Part shown: positions 7,938 to 17,149 of the stretch, in pieces | How the letters are laid out: every line of letters begins with the position of its first letter | How positions within the stretch are numbered: the stretch's first letter is position 1 | Source: Desulfolinea sp050305405 | GTDB lineage: Bacteria > Chloroflexota > Anaerolineae > Anaerolineales > Villigracilaceae | Direction: 5' to 3' | Assembly: GCA_050305405.1 (NCBI GenBank) | Contig: JBNLFG010000014.1 | Location: 76,936-140,935 of the forward strand | DNA length: 64,000 bases | Made by a program: the position numbers and the translations under genes | Notes under the pieces: model-generated | The model's database searches: none | Told to the model about the DNA's origin: nothing | The model's input: only the letters and a program-made list of their open reading frames with translations

Positions 7938-10900
7938 TTATGCAGGATCTAAATGCAATAAGTAGGGATACTGATTTTCAACCGTGCTGATCATCTTGAG
8001 TAATCCCTGCATTTCGGCGTTTGCCTGAATTGATTTTTCATCAAATTGAACCGTGCCATCTACCAGTACGAGATCGTAGATCGTCTCACGGTGGCGCATC
8101 TTTAAAGTATTCTCGCCAGTGTAGACGTAACCTTCTTGTTCGGTGTACTTCTCGAATTCGTTGACATCCCAGAAAAGGGTGAACTTGTCTTTGGCGGGGT
8201 CGCTGTCGTAGGGGCAGAAGACTTCACAGTTGCCGCACTCGTTGCAGAGACCTTCGACGTGCAGGATTTGGTTGCCATCGCGCATCCCGTCGACCTTGAT
8301 CGGCAGGTTGGCGAGATTCGGGCAGACTTCGACGCATTTGTTGCAGACGATATTGCAGGAAAGGCAACGATTTGCGGATGCGGCAAAGTTGAGATCAAAT
8401 TCCTCGTGGCTGACTTTTGGCGTAATGGTCGCTTTGCGTTCAGCGATTTGGACGAGTCGTTCTGCTTTGTCGAATTCATATTCTGGTGCAGTTTTGACAT
8501 AGCCCTTTGTGACGTTTTCCTTCTCGATGATGCCTTCGGCAACGGCGCGCCCGTCCGCGATGGCTTCGATGATGGAGGAAGGGCCACGATAGGCATCGCC
8601 GCCAACGTAGACGTTTTCAACGGCAGTCTCGTGATATTTGTTGACGGGGATATCGCCTTTGGCATCAGCGACGATCTCATTTGCTTCAAAGAGTTCATAT
8701 TCAACCAGTTCACCGATGGCGGTGATGACGGTATTGACTTCAAAGTTGACGAACTCGCCTTCCACAGGAACAGGGCGGCGGCGTCCGCTGACGTCTTTCT
8801 CGCCAAGTTTCATTTGCTGGCATTTCAGCACGCCATCATGCAAGCTGACGGGGTTGACCAATTGATGGAAAACAGCGCCGTCATGCGTGGTTTCGATGAA
8901 CTCTTCACGCGTGGCGGGCATTTCCTTGCGCGAGCGGCGGTAAATGATGGAGACATTTTCCACGCCAGTCACACGCAGAGCGGCGCGCGCCGCGTCCATG
9001 GCGGAGTTGCCGGCGCCAACGATGGCTACATTCTTGCCCAAACGGATCGGGGTCGGGTCGTCGGTGAATTGGGTCAGGAATTTGATCGCACCGAGCACTT
9101 TGTCGGTTTCGCCTTCGATCGGCAGGTCACGTGATTTCCACGCACCGATCGCGAGATGGATGTAGTCGAAACCATCGGCTTTGAGTTTCTTGATGTCGAT
9201 CTTCGGGTCGCAGTTCAATTCGAACTTTGCACCCATCTTCTTGACGAGTTCAACATCGTTTTCTATGGCTTCGTCGGGAACGCGATAATCGGCGATGCCG
9301 TGTGTGACCATCCCGCCGATCTTGTCGGTCTTATCGAAGACGGTCACGTCGAAGCCTTCACGCCCGAGGAAGTAGGCGGAAGATAATCCGGCCGGGCCAG
9401 CGCCGATGATTGCCACTTTCGCATCCCGATGGGGCACTTTGGGCTCGAGTTTGCTTATCACCTCGTCAAAACCTCGTTCGGAGGCGATCCTCTTCAGGTC
9501 ACGGATGCGCACGGTCTCTTCATAATCGTTGCGCACGCATTTCAACTCGCACGCGCTCTCGCAAATATATCCAGTCACAAAAGGCATCGCATTCGACGAA
9601 ATGATCAACTCGTAGGCTTCCGCAAAACGCTCTTCAGCGATGAGCTGAATATATTCCGGCACATCCTGATGGACGGGGCAAGCCACGACACACGGGGCGA
9701 CAAAACAATCGAGTAAACCGAGTTTTTGATCGGTCTTCATCGGCTTCGATGGCTTGGCTTCCTTGTGATAGCGCTCATCTTTGATGGCATTCGCAGCGAC
9801 TTCAGCAAGCTTTTCTAGATTAATTTCTCTGTCTGAATCGGATGCCATCGGGCTTTCGAGAATATTCGCCAGTTGATAAAGGCGAGCGTAGCCACCTGGC
9901 TTGAGCAGGTCGGTCGCCAGTGTGATCGGCTTGATACCGCTTGTAAACAGATCGGCGATGTTGAAATAGGTTGCGCCACCTGAGTACGAGATGGCAAGGT
10001 CGCCGTTAAATTCCTGAGCGAGCTTATTGCATAAATTAACCGTCAACGGGAAAAGCGCACGTCCACTCATGTACATCTCACCGGTCGGCAATCTGCGCCC
10101 ATCGTTGATAACAGCCAGCGTATTGGTCAGTTTGACGCCGAAATCAACGCCGTTCTCTTTGGCGAAGGCCTTCAAGGATGCGATCATCTTGACTGCATCG
10201 TCATACTTCATATCATGCTCGAAGGATTCTGGATTCATCTCGATGTGGTCAAATTCCTGCTGATCGAAGACGTTGCGGACGTAATCGTAGCCGATCAAGG
10301 TTGGGTTCAGCTTAACGTAGGTGTTGACCTTCTTCTCAGAGATGAGATAACGGCAGATCGCCTCCTGCTGTTCGGGCGGCGTGCCGTGCATGGTAGAGAG
10401 CGTGATCGAGTTGGAGATGTAGGGAGAGATACCGTCTGCAAAAGACGGGTCGGTGATATTGGGGATTTGCCCGTCGGCGATAGCAGCTTTCAGGTCAGCA
10501 ACGCATTCCTGGAAAATCTCGGTTTGCGAAGCATCTTTCAAACCTTCGATAAAGTTGTCGATCTTGGGCGTTTTGATGCCTTCCAGGTCGTAGCCGACGC
10601 TCATGTTAAAGATGAAACCGCGTTCATCGAGTTTTGAAAGCCCAAGCATATCTTTGAGAATATGAACAAGGAACCAGCCTTTCACATATTCATCAAAAGC
10701 TTCCGGCACGCTGAATTCAGTTGACCACTCGGTATTGTAGCCCTCGTCGGGGATGTCGATGCAAGGCTTTTCGATTTCAAGTGAATCCAGAATTTGGACA
10801 GTTTTCAACTCGAAGAAACGACCACCTGTTACGTACGAAACAGCCAAATTCATCGCCTGCTGGGTGTGCGGGCCCGCAGCGGGGCCAATCGCGGTTTCGC

Positions 10901-11051
10901 ATTTTTCGCCGAAAATTTCAAAGGCGGCGGTGTCTTTCTTCGTATAAAATTTACCTTCAGGGATAGAGAAAATGCTCTTCTGGGTTTGATATTCTTCAAC
11001 CATCCAACGCAGCAGATGTTTGAATTTGATGGGGCGCATTACATCACTCAT
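7938..11051 (-). CDS. ygfK: YgfK-like multidomain iron-sulfur flavoprotein (putative selenate reductase subunit)
   Basis: At 1037 residues it matches E. coli YgfK (about 1030). The first 400 residues form a dihydroorotate-dehydrogenase-like barrel. Then comes a glutamate-synthase small-subunit-like part with cysteine clusters (CFVAPCVVACPV, CESACELKC) and two dinucleotide folds (VAIIGAGPAGLSSAY and NVAIVGAGNSAMDAA). The C-terminus has two ferredoxin clusters (CLSCNIVCNKCVEVCP, CNECGNCEVFCP). Together they should move electrons between NAD(P)H, FAD and 4Fe-4S centres in the cytoplasm. In other bacteria YgfK goes with YgfM and a molybdenum hydroxylase in purine and selenium metabolism; YgfM is encoded downstream here. 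The name putative selenate reductase is historical and the true substrate is unproven. Confidence 0.88.
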   Translation of the reverse strand: MSDVMRPIKFKHLLRWMVEEYQTQKSIFSIPEGKFYTKKDTAAFEIFGEKCETAIGPAAGPHTQQAMNLAVSYVTGGRFFELKTVQILDSLEIEKPCIDIPDEGYNTEWSTEFSVPEAFDEYVKGWFLVHILKDMLGLSKLDERGFIFNMSVGYDLEGIKTPKIDNFIEGLKDASQTEIFQECVADLKAAIADGQIPNITDPSFADGISPYISNSITLSTMHGTPPEQQEAICRYLISEKKVNTYVKLNPTLIGYDYVRNVFDQQEFDHIEMNPESFEHDMKYDDAVKMIASLKAFAKENGVDFGVKLTNTLAVINDGRRLPTGEMYMSGRALFPLTVNLCNKLAQEFNGDLAISYSGGATYFNIADLFTSGIKPITLATDLLKPGGYARLYQLANILESPMASDSDREINLEKLAEVAANAIKDERYHKEAKPSKPMKTDQKLGLLDCFVAPCVVACPVHQDVPEYIQLIAEERFAEAYELIISSNAMPFVTGYICESACELKCVRNDYEETVRIRDLKRIASERGFDEVISKLEPKVPHRDAKVAIIGAGPAGLSSAYFLGREGFDVTVFDKTDKIGGMVTHGIADYRVPDEAIENDVELVKKMGAKFELNCDPKIDIKKLKADGFDYIHLAIGAWKSRDLPIEGETDKVLGAIKFLTQFTDDPTPIRLGKNVAIVGAGNSAMDAARAALRVTGVENVSIIYRRSRKEMPATREEFIETTHDGAVFHQLVNPVSLHDGVLKCQQMKLGEKDVSGRRRPVPVEGEFVNFEVNTVITAIGELVEYELFEANEIVADAKGDIPVNKYHETAVENVYVGGDAYRGPSSIIEAIADGRAVAEGIIEKENVTKGYVKTAPEYEFDKAERLVQIAERKATITPKVSHEEFDLNFAASANRCLSCNIVCNKCVEVCPNLANLPIKVDGMRDGNQILHVEGLCNECGNCEVFCPYDSDPAKDKFTLFWDVNEFEKYTEQEGYVYTGENTLKMRHRETIYDLVLVDGTVQFDEKSIQANAEMQGLLKMISTVENQYPYLLHLDPA

Positions 11052-11161
11052 GGGACTCTCCTTCTACTCGTTCAAGCATTAAATTATAGCAACATGTAGC
11101 GGGAAATACTTTATTCGCATTCTTCCCCCATTTTATCTGGTAATGGTACAGAGACTTGAGC

Positions 11162-11779
11162 CTATTTTATGAAAGAGAAATTAAGTTGATCGGCAACTAA
11201 TTCTAAATCTTCAGGTAAATCCAAGTCAAGTTCGATTGAAGCCAACTCGCAAACTTCAAGATGTGCACCAGCCTCGCGTGCCAACTGGCAGTGTCGCTCA
11301 AAAGATTTTTCACCATAATCGTAGTTAATGATCCCTGATGGTGAAACGAGCAAGGCATTTGTGCCATTTTTATGTCTGTCTGGTGTAATCACAACGACAC
11401 GCTGGTGGCCTTTTGCCGTATCAATTAGTTTTTCTATATCTTCTTTGGAGATTAATGGCAGGTCTGCAGGCAGAATCAAAACACCATTTGTTGTGTACAT
11501 TTTGGCAACAGCGGTAGCACGCTTTAGAGCGGTATTCAGATCGGGAGCGCCATCTTCGCGGATGGTACGTGCGCCAAGATCGTGCGCAATAGCGAGCGCC
11601 TTCGGGTCACGACTGACCACCAGAATCGCCTCTACCTTGGCTGTTTCTTTTAATGTTTCTATCGTATGTTTAAGTAATTGGCTGTTTAATTCTGCGCGCT
11701 CATCCTCGTTTAATGTATGTGCTAAACGAGATTTTCCACGCCGTAATGGTTTTACAGGCACGATTGCCCAGATTGTCAT
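11162..11779 (-). CDS. cofC: 2-phospho-L-lactate (or phosphoenolpyruvate) guanylyltransferase, F420 biosynthesis
   Basis: A 205-residue nucleotidyltransferase of the CofC/FbiD type. It opens with AIVPVKPLRRGKSRLA, the GTP-binding loop of the family, and has the metal-binding PADLPL motif near residue 103. It activates 2-phospholactate or PEP with GTP, making the substrate for CofD. The gene starts 10 bp after cofD on the same strand, so the two form an operon in the order cofD-cofC. Confidence 0.9.
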   Translation of the reverse strand: MTIWAIVPVKPLRRGKSRLAHTLNEDERAELNSQLLKHTIETLKETAKVEAILVVSRDPKALAIAHDLGARTIREDGAPDLNTALKRATAVAKMYTTNGVLILPADLPLISKEDIEKLIDTAKGHQRVVVITPDRHKNGTNALLVSPSGIINYDYGEKSFERHCQLAREAGAHLEVCELASIELDLDLPEDLELVADQLNFSFIK

Positions 11780-11789
11780 GAATGGCCTC

Positions 11790-12722
11790 TTAGAACAAAG
11801 TGTCGATAAAGTCTAACACATCTTTTGCCAGCCGACGACGCCCAGCCTCATCTTTCATAATGCTATTTGTCGTCATCGTTTTGATGCCTAAGGCTTCGAT
11901 AGATTTTATGCTTTCAGTATCAACTTGATCGAAGATAAATCCACTTAGCAAGTCCTGATAGTGTTTTGCCACAGCCAGCGCAGAAGGTTGGATCCCCAAC
12001 TCCTGATACATTTTCGCTGCGGGACCTTTCAGTGCCTGCCCGCCAATAATTGGAGAGATGGCGACGACAGGCTTCGCTTCGCACGCGGACTTTATGCCTG
12101 TTACCGCTAAAATGGGATCGATACTGACCCAGGGGTTGGACGGGCAAAAGACGACCGCATCGGCTTGGCGGATAGCTTCGAGCACGTCTGGCGCAGGATG
12201 CGCTTTCTCCACCCCGTCAAAGCGGAAGCCCGTTACGCTTGGTTCACAACGTTGATGGACAAAGTACTCCTGAAAAGCGAGTTCGCCCTGCTCTTTGGTT
12301 GCCACCATTGTGTAAACGGGATCATCCGTCATCGGGATGATCTTGTGTTCCACACCCCATGCGCGGCAAAAATCTTGGGTAATGGTAGAAAGCTTGTCGC
12401 CGCGTTTGCGCCGAAATGTTCTCTCCAGGTGGGTGCCGAGATCACGATCACCAAGCCGAAACCAGGTTTGTCCCCCGAGCATCTCGATATTTTCAAAAGC
12501 TTGCCAGGTCTCATTCACACGTCCCCAACCTGTGACTGGATTTGCTAATCCCGCCAGCGTATAGCAGACGGTATCGAGATCAGGCGAGATGGCTAAGCCA
12601 AGATGTTCAAAGTCGTCACCAGTGTTGACGATGATGGTTAGGTCTTTTGGGTGAAGCAGTTGAGCGAGACCATGCGCGAGTTTTGCGCCGCCTACGCCGC
12701 CTGCCAGGGCTGCAATTTTCAT
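11790..12722 (-). CDS. cofD: 2-phospho-L-lactate transferase, F420 biosynthesis
   Basis: 310 residues, the normal CofD/FbiA length. The N-terminal ALAGGVGGAKLAHGL is the family signature, followed by NTGDDFEHLGL and the FO-binding region. The enzyme joins the guanylylated phospholactate or PEP unit from CofC to the deazaflavin FO, giving F420-0 or dehydro-F420-0. It is the first gene of a cofD-cofC pair; cofE lies 6 kb away. The FO synthase genes (cofG/cofH or fbiC) are not in the window. Confidence 0.93.
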   Translation of the reverse strand: MKIAALAGGVGGAKLAHGLAQLLHPKDLTIIVNTGDDFEHLGLAISPDLDTVCYTLAGLANPVTGWGRVNETWQAFENIEMLGGQTWFRLGDRDLGTHLERTFRRKRGDKLSTITQDFCRAWGVEHKIIPMTDDPVYTMVATKEQGELAFQEYFVHQRCEPSVTGFRFDGVEKAHPAPDVLEAIRQADAVVFCPSNPWVSIDPILAVTGIKSACEAKPVVAISPIIGGQALKGPAAKMYQELGIQPSALAVAKHYQDLLSGFIFDQVDTESIKSIEALGIKTMTTNSIMKDEAGRRRLAKDVLDFIDTLF

Positions 12723-12763
12723 GCTTTGATTTTATCGTGTTTTGGAGAAAGTGATGTAGACGA

Positions 12764-14287
12764 TTACTCTACGGAGAAGAGTTCCACGCGGTTGCGCCCC
12801 TTGCGTTTTGCGCGGTAGAGTGCTTCATCGGCATGGTCGAGTATTTTTTTGCTGCTCTCTCCATGTATGGGATACGTGGCGATGCCCGCAGAGAATGTGA
12901 TGCGTAGTGTTTGCCCTGCCTTATAGAGCAGGGTAATTTCTTTCATCTTTTTGTGTAGCTCAAGAGTACGCGCAAAGGCATCTTTGCTGGTTGTTTTGGG
13001 CATAATAATTGCGAACTCATCGCCGCCTTGGCGGCAGACCGTATCTGCCCGACGCGTGAATATTCGTAACTGGGCAGCCAGAACGCGTAAGGCATAGTCG
13101 CCAGTGGCGTGCCCGCCTATGTCGTTAATTTTTTTCAAGTAATCAAGATCAATCAGAATAATGCTGATGGGGTACTTTTCGCGTTCCGCACGCGGAAATT
13201 CCTGCTTTAGAACTTCGTTCATATAGCGTCGATTGTATAAGTCAGTCAGGGGGTCGCGCAAAGCTTGTTGCTTTAAAGTCTTTTGTAAGTCTTCAATTTG
13301 TTTAATATGTTTCTGTAGCTTTTGCTCTGCCTCCCTTTGCTGGGTGATGTCTTCTTTGACGGCAACAAAATGCGTGATTTTGTTGTCTGCATTAAAAATA
13401 GGAGAGATTGAAGCTTTTTCCCAATATAAATCCCCGTTTTTTTTCTTGTTTTGAAAAATGCCGTGCCAGTCTTTGCCCGCGAGAATGGTTCCCCAAAGGT
13501 TCTCATAAAAAGATAGGGGGTGGTGGCCCGATTGGAGCATGCGTGGATTTTGATGATAACTCTCTTCAAGTGTATAGCCCGTAATTTCAATGAATTTAGG
13601 ATTTACATATTCAATTAAGCCATCGTTATTTGCCGTCATAATAGATACTGGGCTTTGTTCCGCCATGCGTAGAAAAATCTTTAGGGAGCTTTCAGTTTTC
13701 TGGCGTTTTATGATTTCTTCTTGCGCTTGTTTAAGGTGTTTTTGGTTGTTGCTAAAAAAAAGTAAGGTGATATACCCTGTAATTGCCAAGAAGGCTGAAT
13801 ATGCGATCCACTGTGTGAGACCAACCGTGTAATCCGGCTCTCTTAAAAGATTATTTCTTTCAGCTAAAATCAAGCCGAGTATGAGCACAGAGACAATCGC
13901 TACGGTATGCGTAATCCCCCTTTTGCCAAAGAAAAAGCCCGCGAAAAGGATCATGGGCATATATCCTAGAACAGCCGGTGTGCGCACTGTGCCAAGCCCG
14001 ATGCTTGTTGCGGTGATTACGGTCATGCCGGCAAATAATGCGATTAGGGCACCTTCTTTGATGGCGTCTTGCAGCATTAAGTACCGTACATATAACCAGG
14101 CGATCAGAAAAACAATATTTAAACTACTAACAAAGTCAGGCGTCCTTTTTTCAACGATGTTTCCGATGAGAATGACCATAGGGACGGGGATGACACTCCA
14201 CCACGCAAGGCTCAGTAATGCAGCCTGGCTTGTTTTTTCTTTATCTTCATCGAACACAGGCGTGCTGAAAAAGGTTTTTATTTTCAT
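12764..14287 (-). CDS. Membrane-bound diguanylate cyclase with PAS and GGDEF domains
   Basis: Residues about 20-190 hold roughly six membrane helices, followed by a short coiled coil, a PAS-PAC sensor (about 200-330) and a GGDEF domain (about 350-505). The active-site GGDEF is intact within RQGGDEFAII. An RxxD inhibitory site (RRAD) stands five residues before it, so the enzyme should make cyclic di-GMP under product inhibition. The signal sensed by the membrane part is unknown. It may act with the HD-GYP protein encoded at 17146-18387, which would degrade the same messenger. Confidence 0.92.
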   Translation of the reverse strand: MKIKTFFSTPVFDEDKEKTSQAALLSLAWWSVIPVPMVILIGNIVEKRTPDFVSSLNIVFLIAWLYVRYLMLQDAIKEGALIALFAGMTVITATSIGLGTVRTPAVLGYMPMILFAGFFFGKRGITHTVAIVSVLILGLILAERNNLLREPDYTVGLTQWIAYSAFLAITGYITLLFFSNNQKHLKQAQEEIIKRQKTESSLKIFLRMAEQSPVSIMTANNDGLIEYVNPKFIEITGYTLEESYHQNPRMLQSGHHPLSFYENLWGTILAGKDWHGIFQNKKKNGDLYWEKASISPIFNADNKITHFVAVKEDITQQREAEQKLQKHIKQIEDLQKTLKQQALRDPLTDLYNRRYMNEVLKQEFPRAEREKYPISIILIDLDYLKKINDIGGHATGDYALRVLAAQLRIFTRRADTVCRQGGDEFAIIMPKTTSKDAFARTLELHKKMKEITLLYKAGQTLRITFSAGIATYPIHGESSKKILDHADEALYRAKRKGRNRVELFSVE

Positions 14288-14311
14288 AGGCTTGATTGTA
14301 GTGTGTACAGT

Positions 14312-14914
14312 TTATTTGGTAATTAACAGTTCCTTTACAGGTACTCTAAAGGTCTCACTGGGAACTTCATCAGGGTAGCCTAGAAAGATCATTGCTTCGG
14401 GCATCCAGTTTTTAGGGAGATCAAGTGCTGCTTGCGTTGCAGCTTGTGCATAGAGTGGCCAGCAAACCCAGTTGGCACCAAGGCCTTCGGCATGTGCTGC
14501 CAGCATGAGTTGTAGTCCCACTAATGCAGTGGATTGGATGCTCATGTGGTGCTCTTCCGCTTCTTCTTTGCGGATGACATTCTCGTCGCGGCAGAGCAGG
14601 ATGATGACCGGGGCTTCAGCAATGCGGCGCAGCGAAATGTCGATACGCTTCTGGATTTGGGCTGGGTCGGCGTTTTCGGCTTCCATATCGCCCCGCATTT
14701 TTTCCGTTAACGCCTTGCCGAGCCTCTCCTTTGCCTCCAAACTCTCGATGTGGGCGAAGCGCCACGGCTGCAAATTATGCGCGGATGGGGCGAATGTAGC
14801 GGTGGTGAGAATCCTGCCCATGACGGAAGCAGGCACAGGGTCGGGTTTGAGGCGGCGAATGGATCGCCTCGTGCGCAGAAAATGATGATATTCGTTTGTC
14901 GTGGGAATTTGCAT
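14312..14914 (-). CDS. Nitroreductase-family protein, FbiB C-terminal-like (probable dehydro-F420-0 reductase)
   Basis: A 200-residue FMN-binding nitroreductase fold. RTRRSIRRLKPDPVP at the N-terminus and FAPSAHNLQPWRF near residue 41 resemble the reductase half of actinobacterial FbiB. In that system the domain reduces dehydro-F420-0 after CofD used PEP. Here it is separate from CofE but lies inside the cofD-cofC...cofE neighbourhood, which supports the same job; this remains an inference. It follows a methyltransferase gene by 29 bp on the same strand. A generic nitroreductase role is the alternative. Confidence 0.78.
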   Translation of the reverse strand: MQIPTTNEYHHFLRTRRSIRRLKPDPVPASVMGRILTTATFAPSAHNLQPWRFAHIESLEAKERLGKALTEKMRGDMEAENADPAQIQKRIDISLRRIAEAPVIILLCRDENVIRKEEAEEHHMSIQSTALVGLQLMLAAHAEGLGANWVCWPLYAQAATQAALDLPKNWMPEAMIFLGYPDEVPSETFRVPVKELLITK

Positions 14915-14943
14915 TTATATTCCTCGTCTACATTTTTTATGGG

Positions 14944-15609
14944 TTACTTTTTTGCCGAAATGATGCTAACCGGCAGCCGCCACATGGTTTTGGTTATATT
15001 TTCCATGATCTGAAAGTCTGCGCTTTCAAGGCTTTCTTGCGCGCGGATCGGGCGGCAGTCAATCAACGTCGGCATTTTCTGGTGAAACCATTCATAAATG
15101 TGCACGGACTGACGGGGTGTTTTTAGCAGAGAAACAACAACGGCCCTGCCACCTTTTTTCAAGGTGCGTTTGATTTCATGAAGCACGAGTGGGATTTCGG
15201 GCGTATCGAATAATTCCAGCGTGAAGCTGATGAAGACGGCGTCAAAGACTTCATTTGCATAAGGAAGGTGGGTAGCGTCTCCGTTTTGCAGATGGATGTG
15301 CTCGTCCAATGTTGCGCGTTGAAGCTTATGGTGGGCATGGGTACACATTTTCTGTGAAAGATCGATGCCATAGATCGTATTCTCTTCCCGAGCCAGCGTT
15401 AGCAAGGCGTGCCCTGTTCCGAAGCCGATTTCAAGGATGGTTTCGTTGGGCTGAATGTCCAATGTTGCCAGCCCAAGCTCGGTGAATTTTTTCTCGCTAC
15501 TCGTAAAGAGATCGTACCAACGACTCATTTTGTCGTAGCTTTGGCGGGCTTCTTCTTTTGTGCGTAGAACGCGACTGATACCTTGAGAGTTCTTCATTTC
15601 AAATGCCAT
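14944..15609 (-). CDS. Class I SAM-dependent methyltransferase (UbiE/MenG-like)
   Basis: 221 residues with motif I LEIGFGTGH near 59-67, an acidic ribose-binding loop (YGIDLSQKM) and the post-motif region NGDATHLPY. SYDKMSRWYDLF at the N-terminus is typical of the UbiE/MenG group, which methylates quinone precursors or other small molecules. The start at 15609 lies 37 bp from the plus-strand gene at 15647, so the two are divergently transcribed from a very short shared region. The downstream nitroreductase is probably in the same transcript. Substrate unknown. Confidence 0.83.
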   Translation of the reverse strand: MAFEMKNSQGISRVLRTKEEARQSYDKMSRWYDLFTSSEKKFTELGLATLDIQPNETILEIGFGTGHALLTLAREENTIYGIDLSQKMCTHAHHKLQRATLDEHIHLQNGDATHLPYANEVFDAVFISFTLELFDTPEIPLVLHEIKRTLKKGGRAVVVSLLKTPRQSVHIYEWFHQKMPTLIDCRPIRAQESLESADFQIMENITKTMWRLPVSIISAKK

Positions 15610-15646
15610 TATAATCTGCCTCTATTTATCTTACTAAGGAGTGTAT

Positions 15647-16150
15647 ATGGGACAGACTCTGACCGATATGCGTCGCAAAGACCGTGAAATCAAAGATGAT
15701 GAGTGGATCATCGCACTACTCAACCGCGCAGATTATGGTGTTTTGGCGACTTGTAAGGATGGACAACCTTTTACGGTGGCGCGTAACTTCGCTTATGATC
15801 GCGAGCGGCATGCGGTCTTCTTTCATGGCGCTATCAAGGGGCGTACCTATGAGAATGTGGGCGAAGGGACGCTTGCGAATTTGAACGTCAGTGAGATGGG
15901 CGAGTGGATTTTGGCTGAGCGTGCGATGAATTTTGGGGTGAAGTATAAGGGTGTGGTTGTTTTCGGCACGCTGCATATTGAAGATGACGAGAATGAGAAA
16001 AAACGCGGTTTGCAATTGTTGATGGATAAGCACTTCCCCGAATTGAAACCTGATGTAGATTACGAAGCCACAACAGATGTTGATCTAAAGGTGACGGCGG
16101 TCTTGCGTTTGGATGTGGAAAGCTGGAGCGGAAAAGAGAAGAAGGGGTAA
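15647..16150 (+). CDS. Pyridoxamine 5'-phosphate oxidase-fold flavin-binding protein (NimA-like)
   Basis: A 167-residue split-barrel protein. WIIALLNRADYGVLAT and the later VFFHGAIKGRTYEN match NimA-type PPOX-fold proteins, which bind FMN or a related cofactor and may reduce nitro compounds. I chose ATG 15647 because AAGGAG (15636-15641) sits five bases upstream; the earlier GTG at 15641 would overlap that ribosome site. It is convergent with another PPOX-fold gene at 16203-16592, with a bidirectional hairpin between them. The F420 context makes a deazaflavin cofactor possible but not proven. Confidence 0.8.
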   Translation: MGQTLTDMRRKDREIKDDEWIIALLNRADYGVLATCKDGQPFTVARNFAYDRERHAVFFHGAIKGRTYENVGEGTLANLNVSEMGEWILAERAMNFGVKYKGVVVFGTLHIEDDENEKKRGLQLLMDKHFPELKPDVDYEATTDVDLKVTAVLRLDVESWSGKEKKG

Positions 16151-16164
16151 GTAGTGATAAACAA

Positions 16165-16197
16165 AGACCCTGAAGGTCCTCAAGACCTATAGGGTCT
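16165..16197. terminator. Bidirectional terminator-like hairpin between convergent genes
   Basis: AGACCCT (16165-16171) pairs with AGGGTCT (16191-16197), and AGGTC with GACCT inside, giving a long two-part stem. An A-run before it and AATCTTT after it supply weak U-tracts on both strands. It separates the convergent genes ending at 16150 and 16203. Confidence 0.65.
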
Positions 16198-16202
16198 AAT
16201 CT

Positions 16203-16592
16203 TTAATGACCGCTGATCTTGGTGGGCTTGATCTTGAAGATGACGCGCGTTTCCTGACCAGGAATAACCCAATCTTTACCGCGATATTTCTGTGAGAGAG
16301 CGTTGATGTGCGCGTCAGCGCCTTCGGTTGTTCGTTCGGTAACTTTGCCCCGGATTTGCATGTAGCGGTAGGGATCATTAGGGTCTTGAATGACCAACGC
16401 CACATGCGGGCGTGCTTGCATATTTTTATCTTTGATGCGTCCTTTGGCGGTGTTGATGAAAATATGCTCATCGTCTGTATTGAACCAAACTGGTGTGACT
16501 TGTGGGGTTCCGTCATCCATAACGGTGGCAAGAAAAAGATAGGCTTTGGTTTCGTCTTCAAAAAGGTCCTGGTAAGGGGCGGGGATATTCAT
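16203..16592 (-). CDS. F420-dependent PPOX-class oxidoreductase-like protein
   Basis: 129 residues of the small split-barrel family (TIGR03618-like) whose studied members bind F420. Features visible are AYLFLATVMDDGTPQVTPVW at the N-terminus and KNMQARPHVALVIQDP in the middle. Such proteins use reduced F420 for hydride transfer or keep the cofactor bound. The ATG overlaps the end of the 2H phosphoesterase gene by four bases (ATGA), so it is the last gene of an operon beginning with cofE, which supports an F420 link. Confidence 0.82.
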   Translation of the reverse strand: MNIPAPYQDLFEDETKAYLFLATVMDDGTPQVTPVWFNTDDEHIFINTAKGRIKDKNMQARPHVALVIQDPNDPYRYMQIRGKVTERTTEGADAHINALSQKYRGKDWVIPGQETRVIFKIKPTKISGH

Positions 16593-17149
16593 GCTTTTTC
16601 TCCTTGAAAATAAAATTGATGCTGGAGCTTTCCTGTTGTGCCATCCGGTTCGTGAATAAAGCTAATATTGTCGACTTTGAATTCCCAGTTATACATAGTG
16701 AAGGCAAGTTTCTGTATGGCGCAGGAAATATTTTCTTGTGTCACATCTGCATAGGCAAGTGAGATATGCGGAGTCCAGATTCTTGGCGCGTAATAAGGGC
16801 TAATATCTTTTCCTATGGATTGGATAGAGTCCCAAACACGCTGGTGAAATTTATTTAAATTTGGTGTGCGGAGGACGGGGATGAAGATCACAGGGCTGTT
16901 CCCGCTAAAGATGCCGATGCCACCAGTATTGACGGTAAAAGGCTCAGTATCTTCAGCAATTTCTTTCAAGGTTGCCTCGAGAGCCTGCCAGTCGAAATCC
17001 GCAGCGATGAGCCACGAAAAATGCGGGAAAGGTGTGACCTTGATTCCAGCCAAACCGCATTCATCTTCCAGCATCTGCCAGATATTTTCAACTTCTTGAT
17101 AGTGCTCTTTTGGCAGTAAAGAGACGAGTCCGTGCATGGGATTTATCAC
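16589..17149 (-). CDS. 2H phosphoesterase / 2'-5' RNA ligase family protein
   Basis: 186 residues with the two HxS motifs that define the 2H superfamily: PHFSW (residues 42-46) and TPHISLAY near 126. Members hydrolyse 2',3'-cyclic phosphates or cleave 2'-5' linked oligonucleotides; a few ligate RNA. It overlaps the upstream HD-GYP gene by four bases and the downstream PPOX gene by four bases, so the three are translationally coupled. Its real substrate is unknown. Confidence 0.82.
   Translation of the reverse strand: MINPMHGLVSLLPKEHYQEVENIWQMLEDECGLAGIKVTPFPHFSWLIAADFDWQALEATLKEIAEDTEPFTVNTGGIGIFSGNSPVIFIPVLRTPNLNKFHQRVWDSIQSIGKDISPYYAPRIWTPHISLAYADVTQENISCAIQKLAFTMYNWEFKVDNISFIHEPDGTTGKLQHQFYFQGEKA

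Noticed and set aside
8136..9134. 332-codon plus-strand frame opposite ygfK
   Set aside because: Antisense shadow; Asp/Phe-rich pattern with no family.
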